60,714 bases of DNA from an uncultured Collinsella sp. GTDB lineage: Bacteria; Actinomycetota; Coriobacteriia; Coriobacteriales; Coriobacteriaceae. This document shows, one piece after another, positions 8,018 to 18,016 of the stretch. A program made the translations under genes and the position numbers. Every line of letters starts with the position of its first letter. Positions within the stretch are counted from its first letter, which is position 1. The stretch spans positions 1 to 60,714 of the forward strand of contig UQIH01000014.1 of NCBI GenBank assembly GCA_900541145.1. The letters run 5' to 3'. Below the pieces are notes generated by a model. That model made no database searches. It was not told where the DNA came from and saw nothing but the letters and a program-made list of their open reading frames with translations.

Positions 8018-8043
8018 CACATTTGCCCAGAGGAGGTGACAAT

Positions 8044-8337
8044 ATGAAGGCTTATGAACTGCTGTTCTTTGTTGACCCGTCGCTCGACCCCGAGACTCGT
8101 CTCGCTGTTATGAAGCGTATCGATACCACGATCGCTGAGGGCGCTGGCAAGGTCGACTCCGTTGACGAGTGGGGCAAGCGCAAGCTCGCCTACGAGATCA
8201 ACGACCTCACCGATGGTGACTACACCCTCATCAACTTCCACGCAGATCCTACCCAGATCGCCGAGCTTGATCGCGTCCTGCGCATCACCGACGCTGTGGT
8301 CCGCCACATGATCGTCCGTCGCGACGACCAGGAGTAA
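8044..8337 (+). CDS. rpsF: 30S ribosomal protein S6
   Basis: A 97-aa protein of normal S6 length. It contains the typical YELLFFVDP start, the WGKRKLAYEI strand and DYTLINFHAD. GAGGAGGTG precedes the ATG at 8044; the upstream frame start has no support. S6 binds 16S rRNA with S18 on the small-subunit platform. It is the first gene of rpsF-ssb-rpsR-rplI. Confidence 0.97.
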   Translation: MKAYELLFFVDPSLDPETRLAVMKRIDTTIAEGAGKVDSVDEWGKRKLAYEINDLTDGDYTLINFHADPTQIAELDRVLRITDAVVRHMIVRRDDQE

Positions 8338-8385
8338 GACTGTCGTTTTGGACTGGGCTTGTGCCCCAAGAGGAAGTAGTGAGTT

Positions 8386-8838
8386 ATGAGCATCAATCGA
8401 GTGAACATCACCGGTAACCTCACCCGCGATCCCGAGCTGCGCGCCACCGCCGGCGGAACCCAGGTTCTGTCCTTTGGCGTCGCCGTGAACGATCGTCGCC
8501 GCAACGCGCAGACTGGCGAGTGGGAGGACTATCCCAACTTTGTCGACTGCACCATGTTCGGCACCCGCGCCGAGGCCGTGAGCCGTTTCCTGGCAAAGGG
8601 AAACAAGGTCGCGATCGAGGGCAAGCTGCGCTACAGCTCTTGGGAGCGCGACGGCCAGCGCCGGAGCAAGCTTGAGGTCATCGTCGATGAGATCGAGTTT
8701 ATGAGCTCCCGTGGTGGCCAGGGTGGCTACGATCAGGGCGGTTACGCCCCCGCAGCTCCCGCGCCCGCAGCACGTCCTGCCGCACCGGTGGCCACGCCGC
8801 CCGCGGTCGACGTCTACGATGAGGACATCCCGTTCTAA
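8386..8838 (+). CDS. ssb: Single-stranded DNA-binding protein
   Basis: A 150-aa protein with an N-terminal OB fold (NRVNITGNLTRDPELR, residues 3-18). A flexible Gly/Gln/Ala/Pro-rich linker runs from about 108 to 140, and the conserved acidic tip DEDIPF recruits repair and replication partners. It lies between rpsF and rpsR, the classic arrangement, and is probably co-transcribed with them. Confidence 0.97.
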   Translation: MSINRVNITGNLTRDPELRATAGGTQVLSFGVAVNDRRRNAQTGEWEDYPNFVDCTMFGTRAEAVSRFLAKGNKVAIEGKLRYSSWERDGQRRSKLEVIVDEIEFMSSRGGQGGYDQGGYAPAAPAPAARPAAPVATPPAVDVYDEDIPF

Positions 8839-8909
8839 GGGTGTTCACCTATTTTTGAGTGAGAGGCGGCTTCGGTTCGCCGAAGTTGCCAAATGAAAGG
8901 TATTTTGAC

Positions 8910-9176
8910 ATGGCTAATGATTTTTCTGCACGTCAGCCGCGTCGTAAGTACTGCCAGTTCTGCAAGGAGAACACTGAGTTTATCGACTATAAGGACACTC
9001 AGCTTCTCCGTAAGTACATGACCGACCGTGGCAAGATCAAGCCCCGTCGCGTCACTGGCGCTTGCACGCAGCATCAGCATGACATCGCCAACGCCATCAA
9101 GCGCGCCCGCGAGATGGCTCTCCTGCCGTACACCGTCCCCGTGGTTTCCTCTCGTGGCAACCGCGACCGCGGCTAA
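8910..9176 (+). CDS. rpsR: 30S ribosomal protein S18, Cys-X2-Cys type
   Basis: An 88-aa S18 with the core KYCQFC, YKDTQLLRKYMTDRGKI and RRVTGAC. The CQFC pair near residue 16 suggests the zinc-binding form of S18. The start at 8910 gives MANDFS, with GAAAGG upstream. S18 sits with S6 on the 30S platform. Confidence 0.96.
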   Translation: MANDFSARQPRRKYCQFCKENTEFIDYKDTQLLRKYMTDRGKIKPRRVTGACTQHQHDIANAIKRAREMALLPYTVPVVSSRGNRDRG

Positions 9177-9191
9177 GAAGGGAGACGCATC

Positions 9192-9731
9192 ATGAAGGTT
9201 ATTCTTCTCGATGAGATCAAGGGCAAGGGCGGCGAGGGTGACGTCGTAGAGGTCGCTCAGGGTTACGCTGAGAACTTCCTGTTCCCCAAGAAGCTCGCTG
9301 TTGCCGCCACCAAGGGCAACCTCAAGCAGCTTGACGAGCGTCGCAACAACATCGCCAAGCGCGAGGCCGTCCGTCTGGCTACCGCCAACGAGACCAAGGC
9401 TGCCTTCGAGGGCAAGACGGTCACCGTTGACGTCAAGGTCGGCGACGAGGGCATCCTCTTTGGCTCCGTTACCGCCGCTATGATCGCTGACGCCATCAAG
9501 GCTCAGCTCGGTATGGACATCGACCGCAAGCGCGTCGAGCTCGGTAAGCCCATCAAGGTTGCCGGTGCCCACACCGTTGCCATCTCGCTGTACCGCGAGA
9601 TCAAGGCCGAGGTTGTCGTTCTCGTCGGCGTTACCGCCGAGGAGCTCGCTGCCGAGGCTGAGGTCGAGGAGGCCGCTGAGGTCGCCGAGGCCGAGACCGC
9701 CGAGGTCGAGACTGAGGCTGCTGCCGAGTAG
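9192..9731 (+). CDS. rplI: 50S ribosomal protein L9 with acidic C-terminal extension
   Basis: A 179-aa protein whose first about 148 residues are a normal L9 (MKVILLDEIKGKG, then GYAENFLFPKKLA). The last about 30 residues are an Ala/Glu/Val-rich acidic tail that exceeds the usual L9 length. AGGGAG precedes the ATG. It ends the ribosomal part of the operon at a strong terminator. Confidence 0.96.
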   Translation: MKVILLDEIKGKGGEGDVVEVAQGYAENFLFPKKLAVAATKGNLKQLDERRNNIAKREAVRLATANETKAAFEGKTVTVDVKVGDEGILFGSVTAAMIADAIKAQLGMDIDRKRVELGKPIKVAGAHTVAISLYREIKAEVVVLVGVTAEELAAEAEVEEAAEVAEAETAEVETEAAAE

Positions 9732-9763
9732 CATTTGCTGCAACGCAACAATCTTGTTCTAAG

Positions 9764-9800
9764 AAGGGCGCTCTGGGAAACCAGGGCGCCCTTTTGTTTT
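9764..9800 (+). terminator. Terminator after rplI
   Basis: A GC-rich stem (AAGGGCGC-t-CTGG with CCAG-g-GCGCCCTT, GAAA loop) is followed by a T-rich tract. Between it and dnaB, GTCCT-N6-AGGAC at 9839-9854 is a small inverted repeat. Confidence 0.9.
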
Positions 9801-9955
9801 TTGCGCTGAGTGAGTGTCATGGTGAACGTTGCGTCGAAGTCCTATATACAGGACCGTTCATCCGTTTGGTTCGGTGATGATTGGCGGCGCGCGGCGCGTT
9901 TTGGGACCGTGGCTGATACTATGGATGCTCGCAAGCGATATGAATGAGGATGCTC

Positions 9956-11347
9956 ATGGCATATGACGATAGGGAGACGGGGCTGACGGTCGAGGACCGC
10001 GGCTCAAAGTTGGGTCTTCCCCAAAACCAAGATGCAGAGGCCAATGTACTGGCCGCTATGCTGCTATCGCCCGAGGTGGTCGAAGAGGCCCAGGTCGAGC
10101 TGCAGCCCGATGATTTCTACCGGCCCATTCATAAGGCCATCTACACCGCGATGGTCGATATGTACAACAGCCGCATTCCCATCGACTCCATCTCGCTGAT
10201 CGATTACCTGCGAAGCATCAACAAGCTCGATGCCGTGGGCGGCGAGGCCTACATTTTGGAGCTGATGGGTCAGACTCTGTCGCTCGTGAACTGGCAGCAC
10301 CATGCCGCCATCGTTCGTCGCGATTCGATGCTGCGCGAGCTGATCGGCGCCACCAACGAGATCAACGCGCTGGCATATAACGCCCCCACCGACACCAAAG
10401 AGGTCGTGGAGCTAGCCGAGAGCAAGCTGCTCAAGGTCACGGCACGCGAGGTCAAGTCGAGCTACAAGACGCTGACCGAGTTTATGGTTGAGGCCTATAA
10501 CGAGGCCGAGGAAGTGTGTCAGGCCGGTGGTCAGGCTGCGGGCGTGCCCACGGGCTTCCCGTCACTCGACCGCATGCTCATGGGCTTCCGCGAGGGCCAG
10601 CTCATCATCATCGGCGCCCGCCCTGCTGTGGGTAAGACGTCGTTTGCCCTGAATCTGGCGCTCAACGCTGCCGCTGCCGGTTATACCGTCGGCTTCTTCT
10701 CGCTGGAGATGTCGGGCAAAGAAATTGCCCAGCGTCTGATTTGCGCCTACGCCATGATCTCGATCAGTGACTTCCGCATGGGCCGCATTAGCCCCGAGCA
10801 GTGGGCCAATATCAACGAGGCCACGCAGACCTTGTCCAAGCTCGATATTCTGATTGACGATACGCCCGGCACCACAGTGACCGAGATTCGCGCCAAGAGC
10901 CGCCGCATGCTCCATAACAAGGAGAAGGCAATCATCATCCTGGACTACCTGCAGCTGGTGAGTCCTCCGCCGGGACGCCGCTCCGAGAGCCGTACCGTCG
11001 AGGTTTCGGAGATGTCGCGTGGTCTGAAGATCATGGCCAAGGAGCTCAAGATCCCGCTCATCGCGCTGTCGCAGCTCTCGCGTCAGGTCGAATCCCGTAC
11101 CGGCAAGCGCCCACAGCTTTCCGACCTTCGTGAATCGGGCTCCATCGAGCAGGACGCCGATATCGTTATGTTCTTGGACCGCTCCGCCGACGAGGCCGAG
11201 GCCTCGCGCGACGATCGACCCGACGAGGGCGTTACGCGTATCGTCGTGGCCAAGAACCGTTCGGGCCCGATCGGCGACGTCGACCTGATGTTCCTGCCGG
11301 CATCCACCAAGTTCTATGAGCTTGATGGGGCACATGCCGAGGAGTAG
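9956..11347 (+). CDS. dnaB: Replicative DNA helicase DnaB
   Basis: A 463-aa protein with an N-terminal DnaB domain (QNQDAEANVLAAMLLSPE) and a C-terminal RecA-type motor with Walker A GARPAVGKTSFALN and Walker B AIIILDYLQL. The start at 9956 is chosen because GAGGA lies at 9946-9950; an in-frame ATG at 9944 is less well placed. DnaB forms the hexameric helicase at the replication fork. It lies downstream of rplI, as in many bacteria, but after a terminator and so probably with its own promoter. Confidence 0.97.
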   Translation: MAYDDRETGLTVEDRGSKLGLPQNQDAEANVLAAMLLSPEVVEEAQVELQPDDFYRPIHKAIYTAMVDMYNSRIPIDSISLIDYLRSINKLDAVGGEAYILELMGQTLSLVNWQHHAAIVRRDSMLRELIGATNEINALAYNAPTDTKEVVELAESKLLKVTAREVKSSYKTLTEFMVEAYNEAEEVCQAGGQAAGVPTGFPSLDRMLMGFREGQLIIIGARPAVGKTSFALNLALNAAAAGYTVGFFSLEMSGKEIAQRLICAYAMISISDFRMGRISPEQWANINEATQTLSKLDILIDDTPGTTVTEIRAKSRRMLHNKEKAIIILDYLQLVSPPPGRRSESRTVEVSEMSRGLKIMAKELKIPLIALSQLSRQVESRTGKRPQLSDLRESGSIEQDADIVMFLDRSADEAEASRDDRPDEGVTRIVVAKNRSGPIGDVDLMFLPASTKFYELDGAHAEE

Positions 11348-11440
11348 GACAGGCGCCCGTTGCACGGGTATACTGGGATTGTTTTGTGCTTCTGCGCGCC
11401 GGCGTGGCGCGTAGACAGTCCATGAATGTAAGGAGTAAAC

Positions 11441-12727
<1,287 letters not shown>

Positions 12728-12749
12728 TCGGGACTATTTGGTTATTGCG

Positions 12750-12791
12750 ATATACCCCTTTGCAGCCCGGACGGGCGGCCGAGGGGTATAT
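12750..12791 (+). terminator. Hairpin between purA and purD
   Basis: ATATACCCC pairs with GGGGTATAT, with a second inner GC stem (GCCCG/GGGC). A short TTTG follows. It may attenuate or end purA transcription. Confidence 0.5.
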
Positions 12792-12845
12792 TTGCTTGCA
12801 AAGGGCTCGCGCGGAGCGGGCCATTCATCCATAGAGGAGGCACCC

Positions 12846-14150
12846 TTGAAGGCGGACACTCAAACCATCGACATCCTGTTGTTGGGCAGCGGCGGCCGCG
12901 AGCATGCTTTGGCAGCTAAGCTCGCAGCATCACCGCGCGCCGGCAAGCTCTACATCGCGCCGGGCAACGGCGGCACCGCGAGCTGCGGCGAGAACGTTGT
13001 TCTCGACGACTGCGATCCTGCGGCCGTGGCAGCGTTTGCTCAGAGCCACGGATGCGGACTCGTGGTAATTGGCCCCGAGGCTCCGCTCGTGGCGGGCGTG
13101 GCCGACGCCGTGCGCGCGGCGGGTATTCCCTGCTTTGGCCCGGGTGCCGAGGGTGCCCAGATGGAGGGCTCCAAGCTGTTCTCCAAGCAGCTCATGGAGC
13201 GTGCGGGCATTCCGACGGCAGCCTACGGCTCGTTTACCGACGAGGCTTCGGCTCTCGCCTACGTACGCGAGCAAGGCGCCCCGCTGGTCGTCAAGGCCGA
13301 CGGCCTTGCCGCGGGCAAGGGCGTTATCGTGGCGACCGAACTTGAGCAGGCCGAGGAGGCCGTGCGCGAGTGCTTTGGCGGCACCTTTGGCGATGCTGGC
13401 AATACCGTGGTCATCGAGGAGATGCTGACCGGCCCCGAGTGCTCGCTGTTGGCCTTTACCGACGGCAAGACCGTGCGCCCCATGGCCACCTCGCAGGACC
13501 ACAAGCGCGCGCTCGAGGGCGACAAGGGTCCCAACACCGGTGGCATGGGCGTTTACAGCCCAGTACCCATCGTGACCGACGAGGAGCACGCCACCATGGT
13601 GAAAGTCATGGAGCAGACCGTGGCCGAGCTCGCTGCCGAGGGCATCGACTACCGCGGCTGCCTGTATGGCGGCTTTATGCTCACCCCCGCCGGCCCCAAG
13701 GTGCTGGAGTTCAACGCCCGCTTTGGCGACCCCGAGACGCAGGTCGTGCTGCCGCGCCTTAAGAACGACCTAGTCGAGGTCATGCTGGCTTGTGCCAACT
13801 GCGAGCTCGATCAGATTGAACTCGACTGGCGTGACGAGTGGGCCGTTGCCGTTGTCCTGACGAGTGCGGGCTACCCCGGCAGCTACGAGAAGGGCAAGGT
13901 CATCACCGGCATCGCCGACGCCGAGGCCATGGAGAATGTGACCGTGTACCATGCCGGCACCGCCGTGGTGGACGGTCAGCTCGTGACCAACGGCGGCCGT
14001 GTGCTTGCCGTGACCGCTTTGGGTGACACGTTCGAGAACGCTCGCAACCTTGCCTACGAGGCCTGCGAGAAGATTGATTTTGAGGGCAAGACCCTGCGTC
14101 ATGACATCGGCCTGCGCGCGCTGCGTGGCCGCGACGCCTGGGATGCCTAA
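12846..14150 (+). CDS. purD: Phosphoribosylamine-glycine ligase
   Basis: A 434-aa ATP-grasp enzyme that makes GAR from phosphoribosylamine, glycine and ATP. The N-terminal LLGSGGREHAL motif, the ATP-grasp core (PLVVKADGLAAGKGV) and EFNARFGDPETQ are visible. The start is a TTG at 12846: AGAGGAGG lies six bases upstream, and the family's conserved N-terminus begins a few residues later. The longer frame from 12678 reads through the intergenic hairpin and is unlikely. Confidence 0.95.
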   Translation: MKADTQTIDILLLGSGGREHALAAKLAASPRAGKLYIAPGNGGTASCGENVVLDDCDPAAVAAFAQSHGCGLVVIGPEAPLVAGVADAVRAAGIPCFGPGAEGAQMEGSKLFSKQLMERAGIPTAAYGSFTDEASALAYVREQGAPLVVKADGLAAGKGVIVATELEQAEEAVRECFGGTFGDAGNTVVIEEMLTGPECSLLAFTDGKTVRPMATSQDHKRALEGDKGPNTGGMGVYSPVPIVTDEEHATMVKVMEQTVAELAAEGIDYRGCLYGGFMLTPAGPKVLEFNARFGDPETQVVLPRLKNDLVEVMLACANCELDQIELDWRDEWAVAVVLTSAGYPGSYEKGKVITGIADAEAMENVTVYHAGTAVVDGQLVTNGGRVLAVTALGDTFENARNLAYEACEKIDFEGKTLRHDIGLRALRGRDAWDA

Positions 14151-14171
14151 AGTCCGAGAGGGATGAGACGG

Positions 14172-14867
14172 ATGGACGAGAAGAACGAAGAGCTCGTGGA
14201 CGCGCAGATCGTCGAAGAGGACAGCCGCATGTATGGGCACGCCGAGGGCGAGCCTGGTGGCGAGGTCGCTGACGAGCCGGCACTGGTGCTGGGCGACGAC
14301 GACCCGCACGATGCCGAGCTGCACGAGAAGATTCTTTCGGAGGAGTGCGCCTGGAAGGGCAAGATCCTCGACGTCCACCGTCTTGAGGTTGAACTGCCCA
14401 ACGGTCACCGCAGCGCCCGCGATATCGTTCGCCATCCGGGTGCGGCGGCCGTTGTGGCGCTGACCGAGAGCGGTAAGATCGTACTGGTGCGTCAGTACCG
14501 CACCGCCATCGACCGCGTGACGGTCGAGATTCCTGCCGGCAAGCTCGATCCAGGCGAGGACCCGCTCGATTGCGCCAAGCGCGAGCTGCATGAGGAGACG
14601 GGCTTTAGGGCCGGTCGCATTCGCTTTTTGACGTCGATTGTCACGTCCTGCGGTTTTTGCGATGAGATCATCCACATCTACTTGGCTACCAAGCTCGAGT
14701 TTGATGCGCCCAACCCCGATGATGACGAGTTTGTCAACGTGGACCTGGTGCCGCTGCACGAGCTGATCGACGCCGTACTCGACGGCAAGATCGAAGACGC
14801 CAAGACTGTCGTGGGTGCGCTTGCCTGCGACAGCATTGCTCATCGTTTGGGCGGAGCGGAACTTTAA
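14172..14867 (+). CDS. NUDIX hydrolase, ADP-ribose pyrophosphatase type
   Basis: A 231-aa protein with the full NUDIX box GKLDPGEDPLDCAKRELHEE followed by TG. The upstream strand VLVRQYRTAIDRVTVEIPAG is typical of ADP-ribose pyrophosphatases. The first about 50 residues are an acidic, probably disordered extension not usual in the family. AGAGGG at 14157-14162 suits the ATG at 14172 better than that at 14163. It follows purD by 21 bp and may be co-transcribed. ADP-ribose as the substrate is inferred from family similarity. Confidence 0.88.
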   Translation: MDEKNEELVDAQIVEEDSRMYGHAEGEPGGEVADEPALVLGDDDPHDAELHEKILSEECAWKGKILDVHRLEVELPNGHRSARDIVRHPGAAAVVALTESGKIVLVRQYRTAIDRVTVEIPAGKLDPGEDPLDCAKRELHEETGFRAGRIRFLTSIVTSCGFCDEIIHIYLATKLEFDAPNPDDDEFVNVDLVPLHELIDAVLDGKIEDAKTVVGALACDSIAHRLGGAEL

Positions 14868-14906
14868 CGAGCGGGGATGATCCCGCAGGTTTGTGTAAGT
14901 CAGCGA

Positions 14907-15004
14907 AAGTGCTCCATTTGAGACAAGGTGGCCTAAAAGAGGAGGGAAGCGTATGGATATACGCGACCGACGATTGAAGGCCAGATTGTCCAAATGGAGC
15001 ACTT
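14907..15004. repeat. Long inverted repeat with nested hairpin upstream of the ABC exporter
   Basis: AAGTGCTCCATTTG (14907-14920) is the complement of 14991-15004, and pairing continues inward (GACAA, TGGCCT). A second perfect hairpin, GCGTAT-GGAT-ATACGC, sits inside at 14949-14964. No coding capacity is evident. Confidence 0.8.
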
Positions 15005-15042
15005 GCAGCGTCGAGACGAAACGCGGTTTGGTAAAACCGCGT
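15003..15042 (+). repeat. 40-bp repeat, copy A
   Basis: It carries GCAGCGTCGAG and then the hairpin ACGCGGTTTtggtaAAACCGCGT. A second copy, inverted, is at 41712-41751. It ends 9 bp before the exporter start. Confidence 0.85.
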
Positions 15043-15051
15043 AAGGTGATT

Positions 15052-16824
15052 ATGTTTAAGAGGTTTCTTTCGTATTACAAGCCCCAGATGGGGCTTTTTG
15101 TTGCTGATACTGTTTGTGCTCTGGTGCTTGCCGCCATTGACCTTGCTTTTCCTATCATTCTGCGCAATTTGACCGGTGGGCTATTTACTCAGGGTCAGGC
15201 TGCCATTATGCAGGCGCTCGGCATGATCGCGGTGGGCTTGGTGCTGATGTATGCCGTCCGCTGCGCCTGCCGCTACTTTGTGAGCTATTGGGGTCACGTG
15301 ATGGGCGCGCGCATGGAGTCCAAGATGCGCGAGGACCTGTTCGACCAGTATGAGCGCTTTAGCTTTGCGTACTTCGACCGCAACAGCTCGGGCGACATGA
15401 TGAGCCGCGTGGTCAACGACCTGTTCGATATCTGCGAGGCGGCGCACCACGTGCCCGAGTGGATCATCATCTGCGGCATCGAGATTATCGGCTCGTTTGT
15501 GATCCTCTTTACCATCGCCCCGGTGCTGGCGCTTGCCATGGCTGTGGTGACGGCGGCGTTTGCGGTCATCATGTTTTGGCAGAACATGCGCATGCGCGAG
15601 GTCTTTAGCGACAACCGCAAAAAAATCAGCGGCATTAATGCGCAGCTGCAGGATTCGCTGGCGGGCATGCGCGTAGTCAAGAGCTTTGCCAATGAGGAGA
15701 CCGAACGCTTCAAGTTCCGCGCCTCCAACAATCGCTACCTTTCGTCCAAGGAGAACATGTATCACGCCATGGGCGTCTATACCGCGACGTATGGCCTGCT
15801 CTCTGGTGTGCTCTATGTGATCGTAGTGCTGCTGGGCGGCTGGCTGGTCGCCCAGGGACAGCTGCAGGCGGTCGATATGGCGACCTTTGCACTCTATATT
15901 TCGCTGTTCTGCACGCCGCTTGAGACGCTCGTCAATTCGGCCGAAACGTATCAGAAGGCTATCGCCGGCTTTAAGCGTATGGACGAGGTGCTCTCGACCG
16001 CGCCGGATATCCAGGACAAGCCGGGCGCCACTGATCTGCAGGTGACTGCCGGCGCCGTGGAGTATCACGACGTGTGCTTTAACTACGAGGACGTTGAGCT
16101 GGGCGAGGGCGATGCCGACGAGCGTCCCGTTATCGACCATATGGACCTGTCTATCAAGCCCGGGCAGACCATCGCGCTGGTTGGCCCCTCGGGCGGCGGC
16201 AAGTCCACGACCTGTTCGCTGCTGCCGCGCTTTTATGACGTGGCTGCCGGATCCATTAGCATCGACGGCCAGGACGTGCGTGACGTGACGCAGCATAGCC
16301 TGCGCCGTGCCATCGGCCTGGTGCAGCAGGATGTCTACCTGTTTGACGGTACGATTGGCGAGAACATCGCCTACGGCAAGCCGGGTGCTACGGCAGAAGA
16401 GATCGCTGAGGCGGCCCGTCGCGCCAATATCGATACCTTTATCGAGTCGCTTCCACAGGGCTATGACACGGTCGTGGGCGAGCGCGGCAGCCGTCTTTCG
16501 GGCGGACAGAAGCAGCGCGTTGCCATCGCGCGTGTGTTTCTCAAGAACCCCAAGATCCTGATTTTGGACGAGGCGACGAGTGCTTTGGATAACGAGAGCG
16601 AGGAGGCGGTGCAGGAGTCGCTCGAAGAGCTGGCACGCGGCCGCACCACGATTATCATTGCCCACCGTCTTTCGACCATTAAGCACGCCGATGAGATTGC
16701 GACCGTTGAGCATGGTCGCGTTGTGGAGCGTGGCACGCACGAGGAGCTTCTCGCCCGTGGCGGCACCTATGCCCGTTACTATCGAATGCAGTTCGAAGGT
16801 GCGCGTGCGCACGAGCTCGACTGA
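15052..16824 (+). CDS. ABC exporter half-transporter (fused membrane and ATPase domains)
   Basis: A 590-aa protein with an N-terminal six-helix exporter domain (about 1-320) and a C-terminal ATPase with Walker A GPSGGGKST, signature LSGGQKQR and Walker B ILILDEATSALD. It belongs to the MsbA/LmrA-like exporter group; the substrate cannot be told. The start at 15052 (MFKRFLSYYK) is chosen over 14953 because AAGG precedes it and the upstream codons fall inside repeat sequence. No second half-transporter gene is adjacent, so a homodimer is likely. Confidence 0.92.
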   Translation: MFKRFLSYYKPQMGLFVADTVCALVLAAIDLAFPIILRNLTGGLFTQGQAAIMQALGMIAVGLVLMYAVRCACRYFVSYWGHVMGARMESKMREDLFDQYERFSFAYFDRNSSGDMMSRVVNDLFDICEAAHHVPEWIIICGIEIIGSFVILFTIAPVLALAMAVVTAAFAVIMFWQNMRMREVFSDNRKKISGINAQLQDSLAGMRVVKSFANEETERFKFRASNNRYLSSKENMYHAMGVYTATYGLLSGVLYVIVVLLGGWLVAQGQLQAVDMATFALYISLFCTPLETLVNSAETYQKAIAGFKRMDEVLSTAPDIQDKPGATDLQVTAGAVEYHDVCFNYEDVELGEGDADERPVIDHMDLSIKPGQTIALVGPSGGGKSTTCSLLPRFYDVAAGSISIDGQDVRDVTQHSLRRAIGLVQQDVYLFDGTIGENIAYGKPGATAEEIAEAARRANIDTFIESLPQGYDTVVGERGSRLSGGQKQRVAIARVFLKNPKILILDEATSALDNESEEAVQESLEELARGRTTIIIAHRLSTIKHADEIATVEHGRVVERGTHEELLARGGTYARYYRMQFEGARAHELD

Positions 16825-16843
16825 TTGATATGACAGGAAGTTT

Positions 16844-17806
16844 ATGGCTGACAAGAACCCTTTGACTCCGGAAGAAGTGACGGAGTTATTCTCCGAAATC
16901 GATGCATCCGGCGTCTTGGATCCCACGCTTGCCAAAAAGCGAACCGAGCGCATGCGTGAGAAGGAGGCTGCGTCCAAGCGCGGTGACAAAGCGGCGCTAG
17001 CGCAGCTGCGCAGTGAGGACCGCGCGAGCCAGGCAAAACATATCGACCCGCTGTCCGAGGACGATCCTTCGGGCTCGCAGGTGAGCCATACCATTACGAG
17101 GACTGCCATGGCCGTGGTTATCGGCATCTTGGTGCTGATCGTGGGCATACAGATTGGCTACGGCGTGATGCGACGCCTGAACACCGCCAACCTGTCCGAG
17201 AGCGTTTCGGTCGATACCGTTTCGACGGCGCTGAAGGGCGGCCTTGAATGGGGCAACGGCTTTACGCAGTTCCCGCTCGACTTTACCGTCGATGAAGCCG
17301 ATGAGCGTACGGGCGCGGTCGAGGTGACGGTGTTGGACACATCGTCTGCCAACGAGCTCGAGCTGCTGTCCAACGGGCAGATCCAGGCCGCGGCGCTTGC
17401 GACCAACGCGTTGCTCAACGATAAGATCGACCGCGTGGTGTATAACGTTCACGCCTATATCGACGAGGATAGCAACATTCAGCACGATTCCTTCTTTGGC
17501 ATGTTCCCCGCGCGCGGCCACCAGAGCGCCATTTTGACGTTCGTGTGGACCAAGAGCTCATCCAACGCCACGAGTATCGACTGGAAGATGCGCATCGTGA
17601 GTATGGATGACACCATCGCCGAGCGCATTCAGAAGCAGGTGAACTCGGTGTCGTCGTTGATTGAGGACCCGGTGGTGAGCCAGACCAAGATTGACGAGGA
17701 AAAGGCCGAACGTGACCTGGAGCATCGTCTGCATGGCCGCGAGATTTTCCGCGGCGGCAAGCCCGATCGCACACCGTCCGAACTGCTGGAGCAGGACAAG
17801 AAATAA
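16844..17806 (+). CDS. Single-pass membrane-anchored protein, unknown function
   Basis: A 320-aa protein. A charged cytoplasmic N-terminus (about 1-85) precedes one strong membrane helix (AMAVVIGILVLIVGIQIGYG), then an extracytoplasmic domain of about 200 residues and a basic C-terminal tail. AGGAAG precedes the ATG. The 19-bp spacing from the ABC exporter suggests co-transcription. I do not recognise the domain and give no function. Confidence 0.7.
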   Translation: MADKNPLTPEEVTELFSEIDASGVLDPTLAKKRTERMREKEAASKRGDKAALAQLRSEDRASQAKHIDPLSEDDPSGSQVSHTITRTAMAVVIGILVLIVGIQIGYGVMRRLNTANLSESVSVDTVSTALKGGLEWGNGFTQFPLDFTVDEADERTGAVEVTVLDTSSANELELLSNGQIQAAALATNALLNDKIDRVVYNVHAYIDEDSNIQHDSFFGMFPARGHQSAILTFVWTKSSSNATSIDWKMRIVSMDDTIAERIQKQVNSVSSLIEDPVVSQTKIDEEKAERDLEHRLHGREIFRGGKPDRTPSELLEQDKK

Positions 17807-17816
17807 TAAGACGTCA

Positions 17817-17856
17817 TCATCCCGCGTGAGCCACAAGCCTCGCGGGATGATTTTTT
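17817..17856 (+). terminator. Terminator after the exporter operon
   Basis: TCATCCCGCG pairs with CGCGGGATGA around a 14-nt loop and is followed by six T. Confidence 0.9.
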
Positions 17857-17877
17857 AATCCCCGTCCCAGAAAAATC

Positions 17878-17899
17878 ATTATGCATAGAAAGTCATAAT
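17878..17899. promoter_or_regulatory. Inverted repeat upstream of carA, possible operator
   Basis: ATTATG-N10-CATAAT in an AT-rich stretch 120 bp before carA. Its size and AT-rich character recall ArgR boxes, which regulate carAB in many bacteria, but the match is loose. Confidence 0.3.
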
Positions 17900-17980
17900 T
17901 ATCATTTCGTAAACATTTCGATGAAATTAACGCCATGAGGCATACTTGCGGTTACAATACCGCGAGGCCTAACTACACAC

Positions 17981-18016
17981 CTTTAAGCCGGTCCTGTGAG
18001 ACCGGGAAGGAGAATT
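17981..18016 (+). promoter_or_regulatory. PyrR-type leader hairpin of carA
   Basis: CCGGTC (17988-17993) pairs with GACCGG (18000-18005) around the loop CTGTGA, preceded by CTTTAAG and followed directly by the carA ribosome site AAGGAG (18007-18012). This matches the layout of actinobacterial pyr leaders, where PyrR bound to UMP or UTP stabilises the hairpin and blocks translation. No pyrR gene is in the window. Confidence 0.7.

Noticed and set aside
15181..17148. 655-aa minus-strand open frame across the ABC exporter
   Set aside because: Low-complexity His/Arg/Ala-rich translation complementary to two well-supported plus-strand genes.
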